Assembly (NCBI GenBank): GCA_003450915.1
Contig: DMEM01000177.1
Location: forward strand, 1,444-9,833
Source: Alphaproteobacteria bacterium
Lineage (GTDB): Bacteria; Pseudomonadota; Alphaproteobacteria; UBA1280; UBA12223
DNA length: 8,390 nt
Direction of reading: 5' to 3'
In this document: positions 5,880-8,390 of the stretch, piece after piece
How the letters are laid out: each line of letters begins with the position of its first letter
Position numbering within the stretch: position 1 is the first letter of the stretch
Translations under genes and position numbers: made by a program
The notes under the pieces: model-generated
Database searches by the model: none
What the model saw: the letters and a program-made list of their open reading frames with translations, nothing else
Told to the model about the DNA's origin: nothing

Positions 5880-6392
5880 ATGAATGATTTGCAACAAGCA
5901 ATTAGTTTACTTATTAAAGGTGATGTAATAGTTTTACCGGTTGAAGGTACCTATTGTTATGTTGCAGATCCGTTTAATCCTAAAGCGGTTGATAAGTTAA
6001 TTACTTTAAAGACAGCTCAAGATGTAAAAACTGAAAGCATTATGCTTGTTGGTGACTTAGAAGACTTACCTAGATTTGTTAATGGTTTTTCTTCAGCAGA
6101 AGAAGATAACATTATGAATAACTGGCCTTCTGATAAAACTATTGTTTTTAACTCTGTGCAAATGGGTGTTAACGATAAGGTTAAGTATAAAGGTAAGCAA
6201 ATAGCTTTAAGAATACCATCTTCTGATTATATGTTAGAAGTATTACACGGTGTGGGACAGCCTTTAGCAAGTGTTGTTGTTTATGATGAACAAACGGCTG
6301 CAAAAGATAAGCGTAACTTATACGGTATTGATAATTTTATTTTAAAGCTACCAATTTCACTATCAGGTAAAGTTTCAGAAATAATTGAATAA
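5880..6392 (+). CDS. Divergent YrdC/Sua5/TsaC-like protein
   Basis: The 170-residue protein matches the YrdC fold end to end: GDVIVLPVEGTYCYVADPFN (14-33, position of the LPTETVYGL motif), AVDKLITLK (36-44), NWPSDKTIVF (81-90, like the WPGPVTFVF segment), IALRIPSSDYMLEVL (108-122) and GQPLASVVV (126-134). TsaC-type members make threonylcarbamoyl-AMP for t6A modification of ANN-decoding tRNAs. Here several key motifs are altered. PTE(A/T)VYGL reads PVEGTYCYV, the KxR that contacts substrates reads K44-T-A, and the STSAN segment reads SVVVYDE. The protein is as long as the smallest TsaC proteins and lacks the Sua5 C-terminal domain. It follows rsmD by 13 bases with AGGA (5865-5868) overlapping the rsmD stop, so it is co-transcribed. 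It may be a lineage-specific TsaC, a YciO-like paralogue or an inactive RNA-binding relative; these cannot be separated here. Confidence 0.8.
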   Translation: MNDLQQAISLLIKGDVIVLPVEGTYCYVADPFNPKAVDKLITLKTAQDVKTESIMLVGDLEDLPRFVNGFSSAEEDNIMNNWPSDKTIVFNSVQMGVNDKVKYKGKQIALRIPSSDYMLEVLHGVGQPLASVVVYDEQTAAKDKRNLYGIDNFILKLPISLSGKVSEIIE

Positions 6393-6393
6393 T

Positions 6394-6422
6394 TTGCAAT
6401 TAAAAAATGTATATGCTAGACT
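6394..6422 (+). promoter_or_regulatory. Internal promoter for the small membrane protein and EamA-GGDEF genes
   Basis: TTGCAA (6394-6399) and TAGACT (6417-6422) are spaced by 17 bases, and TGC precedes the -10 box as an extended -10. The promoter starts directly after the stop codon of the YrdC-like gene. A start near 6428 excludes the ATG at 6407 and supports the ATG at 6452. It would let the last two genes be expressed apart from the RNA-modification genes. Confidence 0.55.
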
Positions 6423-6423
6423 T

Positions 6424-6444
6424 CTATTTAGAAATAAATAGGAG
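6424..6444 (+). promoter_or_regulatory. GAAA-tetraloop hairpin overlapping the ribosome binding site
   Basis: CTATTTA (6424-6430) and TAAATAG (6435-6441) form a perfect seven-pair stem closed by a GAAA loop. The 3' arm overlaps TAGGAG (6439-6444), the Shine-Dalgarno of the following gene, which sits seven bases before its ATG. In read-through transcripts from rluB the whole hairpin exists. If transcription starts at about 6428, the 5' arm would be cut short. Confidence 0.45.
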
Positions 6445-6451
6445 TTTTTTT

Positions 6452-6628
6452 ATGCAAGATAAACGTAGGGCTCAGCCTAAAAAATTAAGAAAAAACGAGC
6501 GTCGTGCAGATATGCAGTTAATCAGAACAAAAGTATCTCAACATGAGATTTATATGTGGGCGTTTTGTTTGTGTTCAATGGCTATTATTTTAACAGCTTT
6601 TGTTTTTGTCGGTTTATTTATTAACTAA
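6452..6628 (+). CDS. Small basic single-pass membrane protein of unknown function
   Basis: The protein has 58 residues from the chosen start. An in-frame ATG at 6407 would add 15 residues but lies upstream of the probable transcription start, while the ATG at 6452 has TAGGAG seven bases before it. The N-terminal 30 residues are very rich in Lys and Arg (KRR, KKLRKNERR), and residues about 35-56 form one hydrophobic segment with two cysteines (C39, C41). The positive-inside rule predicts a cytoplasmic N-terminus. It resembles no family I can name. The next gene begins 15 bases after its stop on the same strand, so the two are probably translated from one transcript. A partner or regulator of the membrane cyclase is conceivable but rests on position alone. 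Confidence 0.65.
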   Translation: MQDKRRAQPKKLRKNERRADMQLIRTKVSQHEIYMWAFCLCSMAIILTAFVFVGLFIN

Positions 6629-6643
6629 GAAAGGGATTTTAAA

Positions 6644-8332
6644 ATGTTTTTAACAGGTGTATTGCAGGCGTTAGTATTTGCCATTCAATCAGTATTTTTT
6701 AATAATTTTGTTAGAATTGCTAGCTTAAACTATGATCTAAATGGTATTTTATTTGCTTGTATTTGTGGTGTTGCAGCATCATTTGTTTTACTTGCATATG
6801 CAGGGCCTGGTAAACTAGGTGTTAGCTCAATGAAGAACTGGGCGACATGGACTTATGGCTTTTGTGGATTAGCTCAATTTTCTTTAGATATTTATTTAGT
6901 GCAATATGTTTCAGCAACAGAGTTAAGTTTATTTAGTAGAATTAATATTATTGTGGCAATGTTTTTAGCACTAGTATTTATGAATAGAAAGCCAAGTAAA
7001 AATGATATGGTAGCTATTTTCAGTATTATTTTAGGAGCAGGAATATTACTTTATATCCAAGATCAAGCATATTTAAAAATAGTAGCAGGTTTAGTATTAC
7101 TTATTGCTATATTTAGAGCCGGTGAGTTTATGAGTACAGAGGTTCATCAACAATCAGTGCAAGCTAATGATAGTGGTAATATGAAAGATAGGGCTAGAGT
7201 TGTTGGCTTTGCTTCATTTGTTTCAAGTATAATGTTTTTGACTTTTTGTTTTGTTGTATCATCATTAAAAGCTATTTATGAAGTTGATAATGAGTTAGTT
7301 AATAGCTTGCCTGATGTAAAAGACTATGCACATATGCCAACTATTATTTTAGCTATTTTATACGGTGTATTTATTACTGCTTTTGTAAGGTTTTGCATAT
7401 GGTCGGCAACAAATAAAATTAAAACAGAGAATGTTCTGGCAATTTTAATTTTAGTTCCTATTTTAACATACTTATCTGAAATCGCAGTGTCGGTACTATT
7501 TAATATTGAAATGAACTCTCATGTATTTGAAGGAGAAAAAGGAAACCTTGTTTTATTAGCATTAATTCTGATGACAATAGGTTCACTATTCTCAGTTGTT
7601 CCTAGAGTTATTCAAAATGTTAACCGTCAAGAAGGTCAGTCATGGATTGAAGCCTTTAAAGAATCTGTTAAGCAACAAAATAATAATTACGAGATTCAAC
7701 ATGATGCATTTAGTAGTTCTGATTATAATGTATTGCAACAAACTTTAGCATTTTATGATCATGATTATAGACAAGTTGCAGATCTTTATAATATTACAGA
7801 AGACTCTATTAAAGTTATTTTAGCAGGTAAGGGCAATAGCTGCTTTATCGATGAAGTATCAAAAAGTGTTCATGATATATACCAGAAACAAGTGGTGGTT
7901 AGGGATAAATTAACTAAGGCTAAAAATAGAATTTCTTTAACAGTAGATGTTGCTGATTTAATTAAGCAAGATAATCAGTTTAGCTTAGCACTGCTAGATT
8001 TAAATGACTTTAAACCTGTTAATGATAATTATGGTCATGAATATGGAGATGAAGCTTTAAAACAAACAGTAAGTCGTTTGAAAGAACTGTATAAAGAGGC
8101 TGTTTATCGTTTAGGTGGAGATGAATTTGTACTAGTTTCAGAAAATGAACTTGATGCAAAAGCTATTTCTAGAATTAAACAAGAAATAATGAAGCCAATT
8201 AGTTTTAAAGATCATACATTTGAAATAGGAACATCAATTGGTATTTCTAAGTATAAAGAAGATGGAATAACTGAAACTGAGTTGCTTGAGATAGCAGATA
8301 ATAAACTATATAAAGATAAAGAAAATAAATAG
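6644..8332 (+). CDS. EamA (DMT)-like membrane protein fused to a GGDEF diguanylate cyclase
   Basis: The 562-residue protein has about ten hydrophobic helices (4-26, 31-52, 66-88, 93-113, 121-138, 143-160, 185-210, 231-252, 264-287, 301-325). They form two EamA-like halves. VSATELSLFSRINIIVAMF (89-107), with the following FMNRKPSKND, matches the end of a first EamA repeat. KIKTENVLAILILVPILTYL (258-277) matches the second. Residues about 361-396 look like a helix-turn-helix (RQVADLYNITEDSIKVIL). A GGDEF domain occupies about 415-562: RDKLTKAKNR (420-429, variant of DxLTGLxNR), metal-binding D452 in LLDLNDFK, N460, GHEYGD (464-469), GGDEF (491-495), SIGIS (531-535) and ADNKLY (551-556). It should make cyclic di-GMP from two GTP molecules at the inner membrane. 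No RxxD inhibitory site precedes GGDEF (LYKE is there instead). AAGGGA (6631-6636) lies seven bases before the ATG. What the EamA part senses or carries is unknown. Confidence 0.88.
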   Translation: MFLTGVLQALVFAIQSVFFNNFVRIASLNYDLNGILFACICGVAASFVLLAYAGPGKLGVSSMKNWATWTYGFCGLAQFSLDIYLVQYVSATELSLFSRINIIVAMFLALVFMNRKPSKNDMVAIFSIILGAGILLYIQDQAYLKIVAGLVLLIAIFRAGEFMSTEVHQQSVQANDSGNMKDRARVVGFASFVSSIMFLTFCFVVSSLKAIYEVDNELVNSLPDVKDYAHMPTIILAILYGVFITAFVRFCIWSATNKIKTENVLAILILVPILTYLSEIAVSVLFNIEMNSHVFEGEKGNLVLLALILMTIGSLFSVVPRVIQNVNRQEGQSWIEAFKESVKQQNNNYEIQHDAFSSSDYNVLQQTLAFYDHDYRQVADLYNITEDSIKVILAGKGNSCFIDEVSKSVHDIYQKQVVVRDKLTKAKNRISLTVDVADLIKQDNQFSLALLDLNDFKPVNDNYGHEYGDEALKQTVSRLKELYKEAVYRLGGDEFVLVSENELDAKAISRIKQEIMKPISFKDHTFEIGTSIGISKYKEDGITETELLEIADNKLYKDKENK

Positions 8333-8335
8333 AAG

Positions 8336-8362
8336 AAAGCAGCCCAATTAGGCTGCTTTTTT
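8336..8362 (+). terminator. Rho-independent terminator of the plus-strand cluster
   Basis: AGCAGCC (8338-8344) pairs with GGCTGCT (8351-8357) around a six-base loop and is followed by a run of T to 8362. Flanking A-T pairs lengthen the stem. It begins four bases past the stop codon of the EamA-GGDEF gene. The last 28 bases of the window show nothing recognisable. Confidence 0.92.
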
Positions 8363-8390
8363 ATAATGTAAATTTTGTATTAGTTAGCTC

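Noticed and set aside
6407..6451. Upstream in-frame ATG for the small membrane protein
   Set aside because: It lies inside the predicted promoter and has no Shine-Dalgarno, whereas the ATG at 6452 has TAGGAG at a seven-base distance.

Overview
The window looks like a piece of chromosome from an AT-rich alphaproteobacterium, plausibly one of the poorly characterised host- or gut-associated lineages. Three things point there: the short palindromic repeats built on CCCGGACTTGATCCGGG at the left edge, which are common in alphaproteobacterial genomes; the adjacent rluB-rsmD pair, a frequent alphaproteobacterial arrangement; and the pilin-like protein with a GLDARIALAIFGALSVISG-type N-terminus. The taxonomic placement is inference from these signatures, not a database result.

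Layout. Bases 1-200 hold a mosaic of palindromic repeats. Bases 249-3404 carry four genes, all on the minus strand. They are a secreted coiled-coil fibre protein with two related phage-tail-fibre-like domains, a pseudopilin-like protein, and a two-gene unit of a DUF1294 membrane protein downstream of a HIT-family hydrolase. Fibre gene, pilin gene and HIT-DUF1294 unit each have a recognisable promoter and a Rho-independent terminator. Bases 3405-4576 form a gene-free, very AT-rich stretch with three stem-loops at its left end. From 4577 to 8332 five genes run on the plus strand as one compact cluster: rluB, rsmD, a divergent YrdC/TsaC-like protein, a 58-residue membrane protein, and a 562-residue protein fusing a ten-helix EamA (DMT-transporter-like) membrane region to a GGDEF diguanylate cyclase. 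A strong terminator closes the cluster at 8336-8362.

How the genes fit together. The fibre and pilin-like proteins are both envelope or surface proteins and probably relate to surface contact, but they are separate transcription units. The first plus-strand genes concern rRNA modification (RluB, RsmD) and possibly tRNA threonylcarbamoylation. The last two are membrane proteins, with an internal promoter in front of the small one, so they probably form a signalling module that can be expressed apart from the RNA-modification genes.

The most notable items are the EamA-GGDEF fusion with an HTH-like linker, the duplicated domain of the fibre protein, the YrdC-like protein that has lost signature motifs, and a set of four promoters sharing a TGCTA extended -10 element.
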